From the NCBI GenBank assembly GCA_003506635.1, contig DNZB01000091.1, positions 1 to 5,835 of the forward strand: 5,835 nt of DNA, written 5' to 3'. Under the pieces are notes generated by a model that saw only the letters and a list, made by a program, of their open reading frames with translations, was not told the origin of the DNA and made no database searches. A program made the translations under genes and the position numbers. Source of the DNA: Parvularcula sp. (GTDB lineage: Bacteria; Pseudomonadota; Alphaproteobacteria; Caulobacterales; Parvularculaceae). Every line of letters starts with the position of its first letter. The first letter of the stretch is position 1. Below are positions 1-5,127 of this stretch, piece by piece.

Positions 1-1
1 G

Positions 2-160
2 TTTGAAGGACGGCCCAGCGAATGGGTCTGCGATCCTTCGGAGATACCGATCTCCGCTTTCTCGATCCGCGCTGCGCAGAAAGGCGGCGGCCTGCTCGGA
101 GGCCTCAAGTCGCTGTTTTCCAGCCGCCCTGACATGCGATCGAACGACGGCGACGAATAG
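2..160 (+). CDS. C-terminal fragment of an unrecognised protein (5' end outside window)
   Basis: An open frame enters from the left edge and ends at TAG (158-160), giving the last 52 residues of a protein. I prefer this frame to the two alternatives because its codons mostly end in G or C (about 37 of 52) and its composition is balanced (FEGRPSEWVCDPSEIP near the start, then a Gly/Leu-rich stretch, then a polar tail ending DGDE). The frame one base to the right is Arg/Ser/Ala-rich, like a shadow frame. The fragment contains one Cys (residue 10 of the fragment), a GGGLLGGLKSLF segment that could be a short amphipathic helix, and a probably disordered acidic end. I do not recognise the family. 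The gene is tail-to-tail with the DUF1150 gene, with 27 bases between the stops and no convincing terminator. Confidence 0.6.
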   Translation, partial: FEGRPSEWVCDPSEIPISAFSIRAAQKGGGLLGGLKSLFSSRPDMRSNDGDE

Positions 161-187
161 GATTATTGTGAGCGCCGGGAAACGGAC

Positions 188-487
188 TCAATGCACGCTG
201 ACGGGATTCATCTCGTGCTGGCGGGCGGCGGCGAAGGCGAGCGCGCGGTCGCCGACAAGGGCGATGCGCTGGCCGTCGCTTGCATGCACGGAATAAAGCG
301 TCGTGTCGGCGGGGATGTCGATGACGGCGCCGGTGTCATCGTCGACGAGATCGTCCTTGACCTCGGCGGCGAGAACAGTGCGGACATAGACGAGTTTCTT
401 GCCGCCAAGCGCAGCGAGCTCGCGCTCGCTGAGCGGAATTTTGGCCTCCACGTCCTGCTGCCGGTTCGAAGCTTTAAGATTGGCCAT
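188..487 (-). CDS. DUF1150 family small protein
   Basis: This encodes 99 residues. The pattern is that of DUF1150: a core beginning ELAALGGKKLVYVRTV (about residues 23-38), then a segment with LYSVHASDGQRIALVGDRALAFAAA (about 65-89), and the typical C-terminal end HEMNPVSVH. The family has no established biochemical function. It occurs in Alphaproteobacteria and is often found next to a small heat-shock protein (Hsp20) gene, which has suggested a stress link; no Hsp20 gene is visible here. The N-terminal 20 residues (MANLKASNRQQDVEAKIPLS) are polar and make it longer than many family members. The start at 487 is favoured over an in-frame ATG at 535 because GGAAGGA (496-502) lies 8 bases upstream and similarity to the family begins only after it. 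There is no signal peptide or membrane segment, so it is probably cytoplasmic. It lies downstream of the dehydratase on the same strand, across a 170-base gap, and probably has its own promoter. Confidence 0.87.
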   Translation of the reverse strand: MANLKASNRQQDVEAKIPLSERELAALGGKKLVYVRTVLAAEVKDDLVDDDTGAVIDIPADTTLYSVHASDGQRIALVGDRALAFAAARQHEMNPVSVH

Positions 488-495
488 GGGCCAAA

Positions 496-502
496 TCCTT
501 CC
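496..502 (-). promoter_or_regulatory. Ribosome binding site of the DUF1150 gene
   Basis: On the minus strand this reads GGAAGGA, 8 bases before the ATG at 487. It fixes the start there rather than at the upstream in-frame ATG at 535, which lacks a comparable site. Confidence 0.75.
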
Positions 503-617
503 ATTCCACGCGCTCGAGCGACCCCTTCGCGCCATCAGGCCACAGATTGGCTAGCAAACCGTTTAGGCCCGGCCGCTACCGCTTTAGCCCATTCTCGCAG
601 GTAGGGCTACAATATAA

Positions 618-636
618 CATTTCAATGATGGAAATG
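618..636. repeat. 6-bp inverted repeat beside an AT-rich patch upstream of DUF1150
   Basis: CATTTC (618-623) and GAAATG (631-636) are perfect inverted repeats separated by 7 bases. On the minus strand they are followed at once by an AT-rich patch (TTATATTGT) that contains a TATATT resembling a -10 box, about 130 bases before the DUF1150 start. This could be an operator at a DUF1150 promoter or a weak hairpin downstream of the dehydratase gene. No good -35 box is visible at 17-18 bases, so the promoter reading is tentative. Confidence 0.3.
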
Positions 637-657
637 CGGCGGAAAGGGCGCCAAGGG

Positions 658-1638
658 TTAACCAAACCGTGAAAGCGCCGCCGCAAAGAGCGGTGGATCG
701 ACATTCGCCCCGGACAAGGTGATCGCGATGGTCCCGCCGGATGGGCGGACCTTGCCATGGTAGATGGCGGCAAGGGCCGCCGCGCCGCCCGGCTCCAGCA
801 CTAGTTTCAGATACTTGAACGCCCAGGCGAGGGTTTCAAGGACCTCGTCGTCAGTGACGGAAAAGCCGCCGGTCACCCGGCGCTGAAGGATCGGGAACGT
901 GATCGCGCCCGGCATCGGCGAGGCGAGCGCGTCGCAGATCGTCGTCGCCGAACAGTCAGCCTTCTGACGCGCGCCCGCCCTGATCGAGGCCCAGGTCTCG
1001 TCAAACCCCGCCGGCTCGGCGATCAGGATTTCGGTCTTCGGGGAAATGTCCTCAAGGATCGTCGCGCAGCCCGCGGTGAGGCCGCCGCCCCCGCAGCAGA
1101 CGAGAAATGCGTCAAGGCTCGCGCCCGACGCCTCGGCTTGCGCGACGGCTTCAAGCGCGGCGGTCCCTTGCCCCTCGATCGTGTCGATATGGTCGAAGGG
1201 CGGGGCAAGCGCGAGGCCGCGCGCCGCGGCGATTTTCTCCCCGATCGCTTCGCGGTCATCCGTATACCGATCGTAGAAGACGATCTCGCCGCCATAAGCC
1301 TTCACTTGCGCAACCTTGAGCGCGGGCGCGTCCTTCGGCATGACGATGACGCTCTGCGTTCCGAAGAGTCTTGCGGCGCGCGCGACCCCTTGCGCGTGAT
1401 TGCCCGAGGAATAGGCGAGAACGCCGCGCGCGCGGTCTTCCGGGGCGAGGCGCGAAAGGCGCGTCATCGCGCCGCGGAACTTGAAGGAACCGGCGTGCTG
1501 CAGCGATTCCGCTTTCATCAGCACGCGCCCGCCAGCGCGCGCGTTCAGCCACTCGTTCTCAAGCAGCGGCGTAAGGATCGCCGCGCCCTTGATGCGGCGG
1601 GCCGCGTCGCGGACGCCGGCGGGGCTGGGCGCCGTCAT
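658..1638 (-). CDS. Threonine/serine dehydratase, PLP fold-type II, short form without ACT domain
   Basis: This 326-residue cytoplasmic enzyme belongs to the PLP-dependent threonine/serine dehydratase and serine racemase family. Such enzymes typically deaminate L-threonine to 2-oxobutanoate and ammonia, or L-serine to pyruvate. The hallmarks are all present: SFKFRGA at 51-57 with Lys53 as the PLP Schiff-base lysine; SSGNHAQG at 77-84, the substrate carboxylate loop; the Gly-rich phosphate loop CGGGGL at 182-187; EPGGAAALAA at 282-291; and SGAN at 309-312, where Ser309 should contact the PLP ring nitrogen. The length fits the catabolic or racemase-like short form. The protein ends right after the catalytic domain, so it has no regulatory ACT domain of the biosynthetic IlvA type and is unlikely to be isoleucine-inhibited. 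The start at 1638 overlaps the stop of the upstream membrane protein gene as ATGA, and AGGAAA lies 10 bases upstream inside that gene, so translation is probably coupled. Sequence alone does not decide between dehydratase and serine racemase activity. Confidence 0.92.
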   Translation of the reverse strand: MTAPSPAGVRDAARRIKGAAILTPLLENEWLNARAGGRVLMKAESLQHAGSFKFRGAMTRLSRLAPEDRARGVLAYSSGNHAQGVARAARLFGTQSVIVMPKDAPALKVAQVKAYGGEIVFYDRYTDDREAIGEKIAAARGLALAPPFDHIDTIEGQGTAALEAVAQAEASGASLDAFLVCCGGGGLTAGCATILEDISPKTEILIAEPAGFDETWASIRAGARQKADCSATTICDALASPMPGAITFPILQRRVTGGFSVTDDEVLETLAWAFKYLKLVLEPGGAAALAAIYHGKVRPSGGTIAITLSGANVDPPLFAAALSRFG

Positions 1639-2552
1639 GACGCCGCGCTTTCCTGGTCGCTGTCCGGCCCCAAATAGCGCCAAACGACAGCGCTTGCGGT
1701 GTTGACGACGGCGTTTACGAAAAGGGTCATTCCATAGATCGCGGCGGCGGTCAGCCAGAACTGCGGCGCCGATGGGGACAAGACGTCGGCGAGTTTCTTC
1801 AGCATCGCCGCCGTCGCCGCCGCGTCGCCGCTCTGCGCGGCGCCGAATTCGGCGGCCGCCGGTAGGATCGCCGGCAGCAACAGGATCACAATCGCCGGAA
1901 CGATGACGAGGCCGATCAGAATCCAGAAAACGATGACCGCCAGCCAGCCGCGCCGCGTCGCGTTCCAAGCGTCGCCGAAGCCGAGCGACCGCGTCGCCAG
2001 CACGGCGGGGAAAAGCGGCGACAGGCGCGCCTGAAACCAACCTGTCACGAGATTGAGCGCGAGCGACGCCAGGCTTTTGACGGTCGCGCCGGCCGCCGGG
2101 CCTATCAGGCCGGTAAGCGCAACGAGGACGCCGACGACGATCTCGCCGATGATCGCAATGACGACGATCATCAGGTTAAAGAGGAAATTCGCCGCCATCA
2201 CGCGCGTCTCATCGGCGCCGAAAGCGAAATAGAACGGCAGGCGCGGCTCCTCGCCGCGCACGATGTGCCTGAGGCTTGCGACCGTCAGCATCGGAAAAAA
2301 GAGGAACCCGGCGACAACGAACCAGATGACCGAGCCGCCGAGCCCGGAAATCGCCGCTGCCGCCTTGTCAGGTTCCGGATTGGGGCCGAGCAGCGCCAGC
2401 CCGGCGAAGGCTGACAGCAGCCCAGGCGCCGCGTAAAGCTGCAATCCGGCGACGAACAGCGCCGGCAGCCACATCGACTTCAGCAATGTCGGCCAGTGTT
2501 GCGACAGATAGGCGAAAGTCGCGGCGAAGGCTTTCAGGGCGCGGAACGGCAT
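1635..2552 (-). CDS. Multi-pass inner-membrane protein of unknown function
   Basis: This encodes 305 residues and is strongly hydrophobic. Likely membrane segments are at about 27-55 (one or two helices), 73-93, 120-150, 203-231 and 262-290, with a possible re-entrant or amphipathic stretch at 153-185. There is no cleavable signal peptide; the N-terminus (MPFRALKAFAATFAYLSQHW) is amphipathic. The segment RLSPLFPAVLATRSLGFGDAWNATRRGW (about 176-203) resembles the arginine-then-W-x-x-T-x-x-G pattern in bacterial membrane proteins related to the membrane domain of glycerophosphodiester phosphodiesterases. That is a resemblance only, and no phosphodiesterase catalytic domain is present. A polar loop at about 232-262 (GAAQSGDAAATAAMLKK) separates the last helices. 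The start at 2552 has only a weak GAAAG site 6 bases upstream. The stop overlaps the dehydratase start (ATGA), so the two genes probably share a transcript. The function is unknown. Confidence 0.82.
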   Translation of the reverse strand: MPFRALKAFAATFAYLSQHWPTLLKSMWLPALFVAGLQLYAAPGLLSAFAGLALLGPNPEPDKAAAAISGLGGSVIWFVVAGFLFFPMLTVASLRHIVRGEEPRLPFYFAFGADETRVMAANFLFNLMIVVIAIIGEIVVGVLVALTGLIGPAAGATVKSLASLALNLVTGWFQARLSPLFPAVLATRSLGFGDAWNATRRGWLAVIVFWILIGLVIVPAIVILLLPAILPAAAEFGAAQSGDAAATAAMLKKLADVLSPSAPQFWLTAAAIYGMTLFVNAVVNTASAVVWRYLGPDSDQESAAS

Positions 2553-2675
2553 GCGGAGCTTTCATGGCGGCGGCGGACAAAATCCCGTGAACCATGCGCT
2601 GGAACGCCGGAAGCGTAAAGCGCGGGCGTCGCCTTCGCTCGATGCGGCGTGCTAGAAGACGGTGCAGGAGCCCAC

Positions 2676-2680
2676 GGGAG
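2676..2680 (+). promoter_or_regulatory. Ribosome binding site of the thioredoxin-like gene
   Basis: GGGAG lies 8 bases before the ATG at 2689. It favours that start over an in-frame GTG at 2662, and starting at 2689 places a basic residue pair right before the hydrophobic signal segment. Confidence 0.6.
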
Positions 2681-2688
2681 CGGACAGA

Positions 2689-3162
2689 ATGAAAAATCGC
2701 TTTAGCCTTGTCGTCGCGGTCGTCATCGCGATCGCTGCTGCGGCCTTCCTCGCGGCGCGCCGTCCCGCCTCGGCGATGCAAGACGCGGCCGGCGAACCGC
2801 AGCTGATCGCCGCGACCTTCCGCTCCGCCTGGTGTTCGGCCTGCAAGATCCTCGAACCGAAGCTCGCCAGGGCGATGCCGGAATTCGCCGGTCAGCCCGT
2901 CGAATTTGTCGAATTCGACTTCACTTTCGGCCCTAATGAAGATCTCGCGGCGCTCGCCGCCGCGCATGGCCTGACGCGCCTTTATGAGGCGAACAAGGGC
3001 GCGACCGGCTTCACCGTGCTCGTCGACGCCGACACCGGCGCGATCGTCGATACGCTGACGATGAACTTTTCGACGAAGGATATGGAGAAGGCGATCGGCG
3101 ACGCGCTCGCTATTGCTTCGCATACGGACGAACGCGCCGCGCCGGCGCCGGCCAGCTTCTGA
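2689..3162 (+). CDS. Exported or membrane-anchored thioredoxin-like protein (WCSAC active site)
   Basis: This encodes 157 residues. The N-terminus MKNRFSLVVAVVIAIAAAAFLAA is a hydrophobic signal sequence or anchor, with a possible signal peptidase site after PASA (residue 29), so the rest should face the periplasm. A thioredoxin fold follows: beta strand LIAATFRSAW, the redox motif WCSAC with Cys49 and Cys52, then a helix (KILEPKLARAM), strand VEFVEFDFTF, helix EDLAALAAAHGL, strand FTVLVDADTG, and a C-terminal helix (KDMEKAIGDAL). The expected role is a thiol-disulfide oxidoreductase of the cell envelope, reductive or isomerising, with unknown partners. One oddity is that the cis-proline usually preceding the third core strand (as in GxPT) is absent: the sequence is KGATGFTVLV, placing Thr106 or Gly107 there. 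The tail after about 145 is Ala/Pro-rich and probably disordered. It is divergent from the membrane protein gene, with 136 bases between the starts, and is followed by the TPP riboswitch region. Confidence 0.85.
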   Translation: MKNRFSLVVAVVIAIAAAAFLAARRPASAMQDAAGEPQLIAATFRSAWCSACKILEPKLARAMPEFAGQPVEFVEFDFTFGPNEDLAALAAAHGLTRLYEANKGATGFTVLVDADTGAIVDTLTMNFSTKDMEKAIGDALAIASHTDERAAPAPASF

Positions 3163-3287
3163 AACGATCGCTGATTTTGCTTGCGCTCCGCCGGTTTTTG
3201 CGGCATGCTTTCATGGTTCCGAGGGGCGTCCCGCCTGTCGCCAATCGACGACGGCTCGTGCGACGCGCAACCTCTCCGGCCGCCCAT

Positions 3288-3299
3288 GGGCGAAAGCCC
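3288..3299 (+). other. GNRA-capped hairpin in the leader upstream of the riboswitch
   Basis: GGGC (3288-3291), GAAA (3292-3295) and GCCC (3296-3299) form a 4-bp GC stem closed by a GNRA tetraloop, 20 bases before the first base of the riboswitch P1 stem. The sequence resembles a hairpin in 16S rRNA, but nothing around it continues as rRNA. It may be part of the transcribed leader of the riboswitch mRNA; its role is unknown. Confidence 0.35.
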
Positions 3300-3319
3300 G
3301 ATCACGCGCGGCGAAGAGA

Positions 3320-3411
3320 GCACTACGCGCCAGGGAGCAAGGGCGAATGGGACTGAGAAGTACTCTTCGAACCTGATCCGGGTCATGCCGGCGTTAGGGA
3401 CGGAACAGTGC
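3320..3411 (+). promoter_or_regulatory. TPP riboswitch (THI element) aptamer
   Basis: The conserved core of the thiamine pyrophosphate riboswitch is present in the right order: GGGAGC (3333-3338), CTGAGA (3353-3358), GAACCTGATCCGG (3369-3381), TGCCGGCG (3386-3393) and AGGGA (3396-3400). The expected stems can be drawn. P2 pairs GGGAG (3333-3337) with CTCTT (3363-3367), with G-U pairs. P4 pairs CCT (3372-3374) with AGG (3396-3398). P5 pairs CCGG (3378-3381) with CCGG (3388-3391) around a 6-base loop. A possible P1 pairs GCACT (3320-3324) with AGTGC (3407-3411), with an internal loop and a CC/GG step (3330-3331 with 3402-3403). The P3 arm is short and poorly paired, which this family tolerates because P3 is variable. 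The aptamer points along the plus strand towards the gene at 3519, 107 bases past its 3' end. TPP riboswitches normally repress thiamine genes when TPP is abundant. No thi gene is visible nearby. Confidence 0.9.
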
Positions 3412-3413
3412 GT

Positions 3414-3445
3414 CTTCGCGGAACGGGTGAAACCGCGTCGCGAAG
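3414..3445 (+). promoter_or_regulatory. Strong hairpin after the TPP aptamer (probable expression platform)
   Basis: CTTCGCG (3414-3420) pairs perfectly with CGCGAAG (3439-3445). The stem continues inward with ACG (3423-3425) to CGT (3436-3438) and GGT (3426-3428) to ACC (3432-3434), around a GAA loop with small bulges. It begins two bases after the aptamer's proposed P1 stem. No T-run follows (the next bases are GTAGG), so it is not a classical intrinsic terminator. Its inner strand GGTGAA (3426-3431) can also pair with TTCACC (3462-3467), giving a possible alternative fold. A switch acting on translation, RNA stability or Rho access is more likely than intrinsic termination; this is inference. 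Confidence 0.5.
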
Positions 3446-3518
3446 GTAGGAAGTCGGCTTCTTCACCGCCGGGCCCTGACGCATATGCGACGGTGGAGAA
3501 GGCGACGGTCCAGGGTTC

Positions 3519-4292
3519 ATGGTCTCGCGTTATGTGCGCTCCCGGAAGGTGACGTGCGCGAGCGTCAAAGGCGTCGGCACGAAGCGCCTTCGTGGCGCGC
3601 GGTGGGCGGCTGCGACGTTCGCCGCCGCGGTTGCTTTGGCCGGCGCCGCGCAAGTCTCCGCGCGAGAACGATCCGCGCCGAAAGAGATTTCAGCAAACGA
3701 GCCCGCCGATTCTGGCGGCGGCGCGTCTGCACATGAAGTCCGCTCGGGGTGGCTGAAGGCTTTCGCCGCAGCGCCGATCGAGATGGGCGCCCGTTATGAT
3801 GCGCCGGATTTTTATGGCAGCCTTGTCGAGTCGGAAGCGCGCGAAGCGATGCGCGCGGGCCTCATTGCGCGCGGCCTTTCGGCGGCGGAGGCGGACGATC
3901 CCGCCGCCCTTATCTTTTCGGTGCGCGTCGAGGAGCCGAAGCCGGCGTCAAAGCGCCCGCCGAAATCGCGCTTGCGCCTTGAGAGCGTCGAGACGGATCC
4001 GACGGACAATATCCGCGATCCTGAGGTGCGGCCCTTCCTTTCCCTCGGCCCGAACGAGCGCGCCGTCGCGGAAAGGCCGATGATTGCAGTGACGATTTAC
4101 GCCCGGCGCGGCGACGAACGGGTCTGGTCGGGCTACGCCGGCGCCCCGCTCAATGGCGCCAGCTGCGCCGCCGTCGTCCGCGCGCTCACCGCGGCGCTGG
4201 TCGCGCGTATCGGCGAAAACGCCGACATCCCCTCGTTTTCGCTGACGCTGACGGCGCCCGAAGGTCCCGTTCAAAACGGATTGAGCGAATAG
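3519..4292 (+). CDS. Secreted protein of unknown function downstream of the TPP riboswitch
   Basis: This encodes 257 residues. A long basic N-region (several Arg/Lys up to residue 28) precedes a hydrophobic segment WAAATFAAAVALAGAA (29-44) and a likely signal peptidase site after VSA (residue 48), so the mature protein should be periplasmic or secreted. It has no lipobox Cys. After a polar linker (49-72), the mature part has a helix rich in E, A and R (about 103-119), a strand (ALIFSVRVEE, 130-139), a polar insert (140-186) with DPTDNIRDPEV, a strand MIAVTIYARRGDERVWSGYAG (188-208), and a helix AAVVRALTAALVARIG (217-232). Strand, inserted loop, a strand with a V-W-x-G turn and then a C-terminal helix recall small envelope lipoproteins such as DUF4136, but I cannot assign a family. 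The start is uncertain: an in-frame stop lies at 3477, only a weak CAGGG (3511-3515) precedes the ATG, and GTG codons at 3534 and 3549 are alternatives. Its stop overlaps the convergent DsrE gene by 22 bases. Confidence 0.75.
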   Translation: MVSRYVRSRKVTCASVKGVGTKRLRGARWAAATFAAAVALAGAAQVSARERSAPKEISANEPADSGGGASAHEVRSGWLKAFAAAPIEMGARYDAPDFYGSLVESEAREAMRAGLIARGLSAAEADDPAALIFSVRVEEPKPASKRPPKSRLRLESVETDPTDNIRDPEVRPFLSLGPNERAVAERPMIAVTIYARRGDERVWSGYAGAPLNGASCAAVVRALTAALVARIGENADIPSFSLTLTAPEGPVQNGLSE

Positions 4293-4801
4293 CCCTCGGC
4301 GTCGAGAATGGCGTGCGCGTGCATCGCCGAGAGCGCCATCTTCACGCCCGGCAGCAGGTCGGCCTTGGTGACGCCATTGGCGGCCGCGCTCTGGCCGCAC
4401 AGATAGACATCAACGCCCTTGTCCATAAGCGCGGCGATAAGCGGGGCGTTGGCGTTCGCCGCGCCGTCATCGGCGCCATAGCGCGCGTCAAGGGTCAGGT
4501 CCCTGGTCGCCCCGCCATGCACGACGATCGCAAGGCGAACCCTGTCAGGCGCGATACCGTTTTCCGCGCTCATGTTAAGGAAGCGCGCCGCCGAGACGAA
4601 ATTGCGGTTGAGGTCGCCGGGCTTGGCCGCGTCGGTGACATCGAAGCGGACCTTGAACCCTGCCTTTCTCGGCAAAGCCTGGTCGCTGTCGACGCTGGCG
4701 ACCGGGCCGAAATCGGCGATCGCCGGTCCCTTATGAAAAGCCTCATTCTGCGCGACAGCCGGCGAAGCAAGGAGCGCAAGCAAAACCGCGAAGGCGCGCA
4801 T
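4271..4801 (-). CDS. Exported DsrE-family protein
   Basis: This encodes 176 residues. MRAFAVLLALLASPAVA is a short Sec signal peptide with cleavage after Ala17 (AVA, then QNE), so the protein is periplasmic. The mature part matches the DsrE/DsrF-like fold: LNRNFVSAARFLNMSAENG (64-82), the strand LAIVVHGGAT (90-99), NAPLIAALMDKGVDVYLCGQSAAANGV (118-144) with the conserved Cys135, and the characteristic ending LLPGVKMALSAMHAHAILDAEGYSLNPF (149-176). DsrE proteins in sulfur oxidisers carry sulfur on this Cys. Single-domain exported homologues are widespread, and their substrate is mostly unknown. No dsr, tus or sox genes are visible, so a specific sulfur pathway cannot be inferred. The start at 4801 is supported by TGAGGAA (4810-4816) 8 bases upstream. 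It is convergent with the secreted protein gene, the coding ends overlapping by 22 bases. Confidence 0.9.
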   Translation of the reverse strand: MRAFAVLLALLASPAVAQNEAFHKGPAIADFGPVASVDSDQALPRKAGFKVRFDVTDAAKPGDLNRNFVSAARFLNMSAENGIAPDRVRLAIVVHGGATRDLTLDARYGADDGAANANAPLIAALMDKGVDVYLCGQSAAANGVTKADLLPGVKMALSAMHAHAILDAEGYSLNPF

Positions 4802-4809
4802 GACCGAAT

Positions 4810-4816
4810 TTCCTCA
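4810..4816 (-). promoter_or_regulatory. Ribosome binding site of the DsrE-family gene
   Basis: On the minus strand this reads TGAGGAA, 8 bases before the ATG at 4801. It confirms that the signal peptide is part of the protein. Confidence 0.7.
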
Positions 4817-4998
4817 CAGCAAACGACAGCTGACCCTACTGGCTTTTGCGCGCCGATCAACATTTCCGCCCTTGAACGCTTTCTTTGCTTCGCTGCGGGC
4901 GCGCAGTCTTAGCCCCTCGCTTTTGACAAGTCGGGGCCTTCAAGACCCGGTGTCCGCCTTGAGCCGGCGCCGCGCGCTTGCTAGCACAGCGACGCGCC

Positions 4999-5047
4999 GG
5001 GGCGCGGGTTGACCCGCTGAATTCGCGATTGCGCGCGCGAGCGCCCC
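4999..5047. repeat. Nested inverted repeats in the divergent intergenic region
   Basis: The outer arms GGGGCGC (4999-5005) and GCGCCCC (5041-5047) are perfect 7-bp inverted repeats. Partly overlapping the left arm is a compact dyad, GCGGGTTGACCCGC (5004-5017), palindromic except for its two central bases. The two structures share bases, so they could not both be fully paired in RNA. The compact dyad could be a regulator binding site between the divergent genes or a small hairpin. In such GC-rich DNA some dyads are expected by chance. Confidence 0.3.
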
Positions 5048-5121
5048 TTGAATCTGATTCGGCCTCCGCCAGCGTCGCGGCGGAACTTCATCACCGCCTC
5101 GCGGCGCCGGAAGCGCCCTTT

Positions 5122-5127
5122 AAAGGA
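5122..5127 (+). promoter_or_regulatory. Ribosome binding site supporting the TTG start at 5139
   Basis: AAAGGA lies 11 bases before TTG at 5139, a slightly long spacing. An in-frame TAA at 5121-5123 rules out any start further upstream, so this site and the TTG are the best initiation pair. Confidence 0.55.

Noticed and set aside
1138..1677. Plus-strand open frame of 179 codons
   Set aside because: It is antisense to the dehydratase, which has every catalytic motif; the shadow is a by-product of high GC.
1639..2040. Upstream extension of the dehydratase frame to an earlier start
   Set aside because: The extension overlaps the membrane protein gene, is Arg-rich, and family similarity begins only after the ATG at 1638.
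2368..3123. Minus-strand open frame of 251 codons
   Set aside because: It overlaps the start of the membrane protein gene in another frame and runs antisense through most of the thioredoxin-like gene; its translation is Arg-rich and featureless.
3190..3204. Possible terminator after the thioredoxin-like gene (GCCG...CGGC with a T-run)
   Set aside because: The stem is only 4 bp and the T-run lies in the loop rather than after the stem, so it does not fit an intrinsic terminator.
3286..3360. Possible 16S rRNA fragment (ATGGGCGAAAGCC and GGGACTGAGA resemble 16S segments)
   Set aside because: The two segments are in the opposite order from 16S rRNA and nothing between or around them matches; the second belongs to the TPP aptamer.
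3181..3552. Plus-strand open frame of 123 codons across the riboswitch
   Set aside because: It runs straight through the TPP aptamer, has shadow-like Arg/Ser/Pro composition and no ribosome binding site; the structured RNA explains the region better.
2982..3653. Minus-strand open frame of 223 codons
   Set aside because: It is antisense to the thioredoxin-like gene end, the riboswitch and the secreted protein start, and its Arg/Ser-rich composition shows no recognisable domain.
4313..4912. Plus-strand open frame of 199 codons
   Set aside because: It lies antisense to the DsrE-family gene, whose family motifs, signal peptide and ribosome binding site are clear.
4923..4951. TTGACA as a sigma-70 -35 box
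   Set aside because: The bases 17 positions later are CCCGGT, nothing like a -10 box, so I did not call a promoter.
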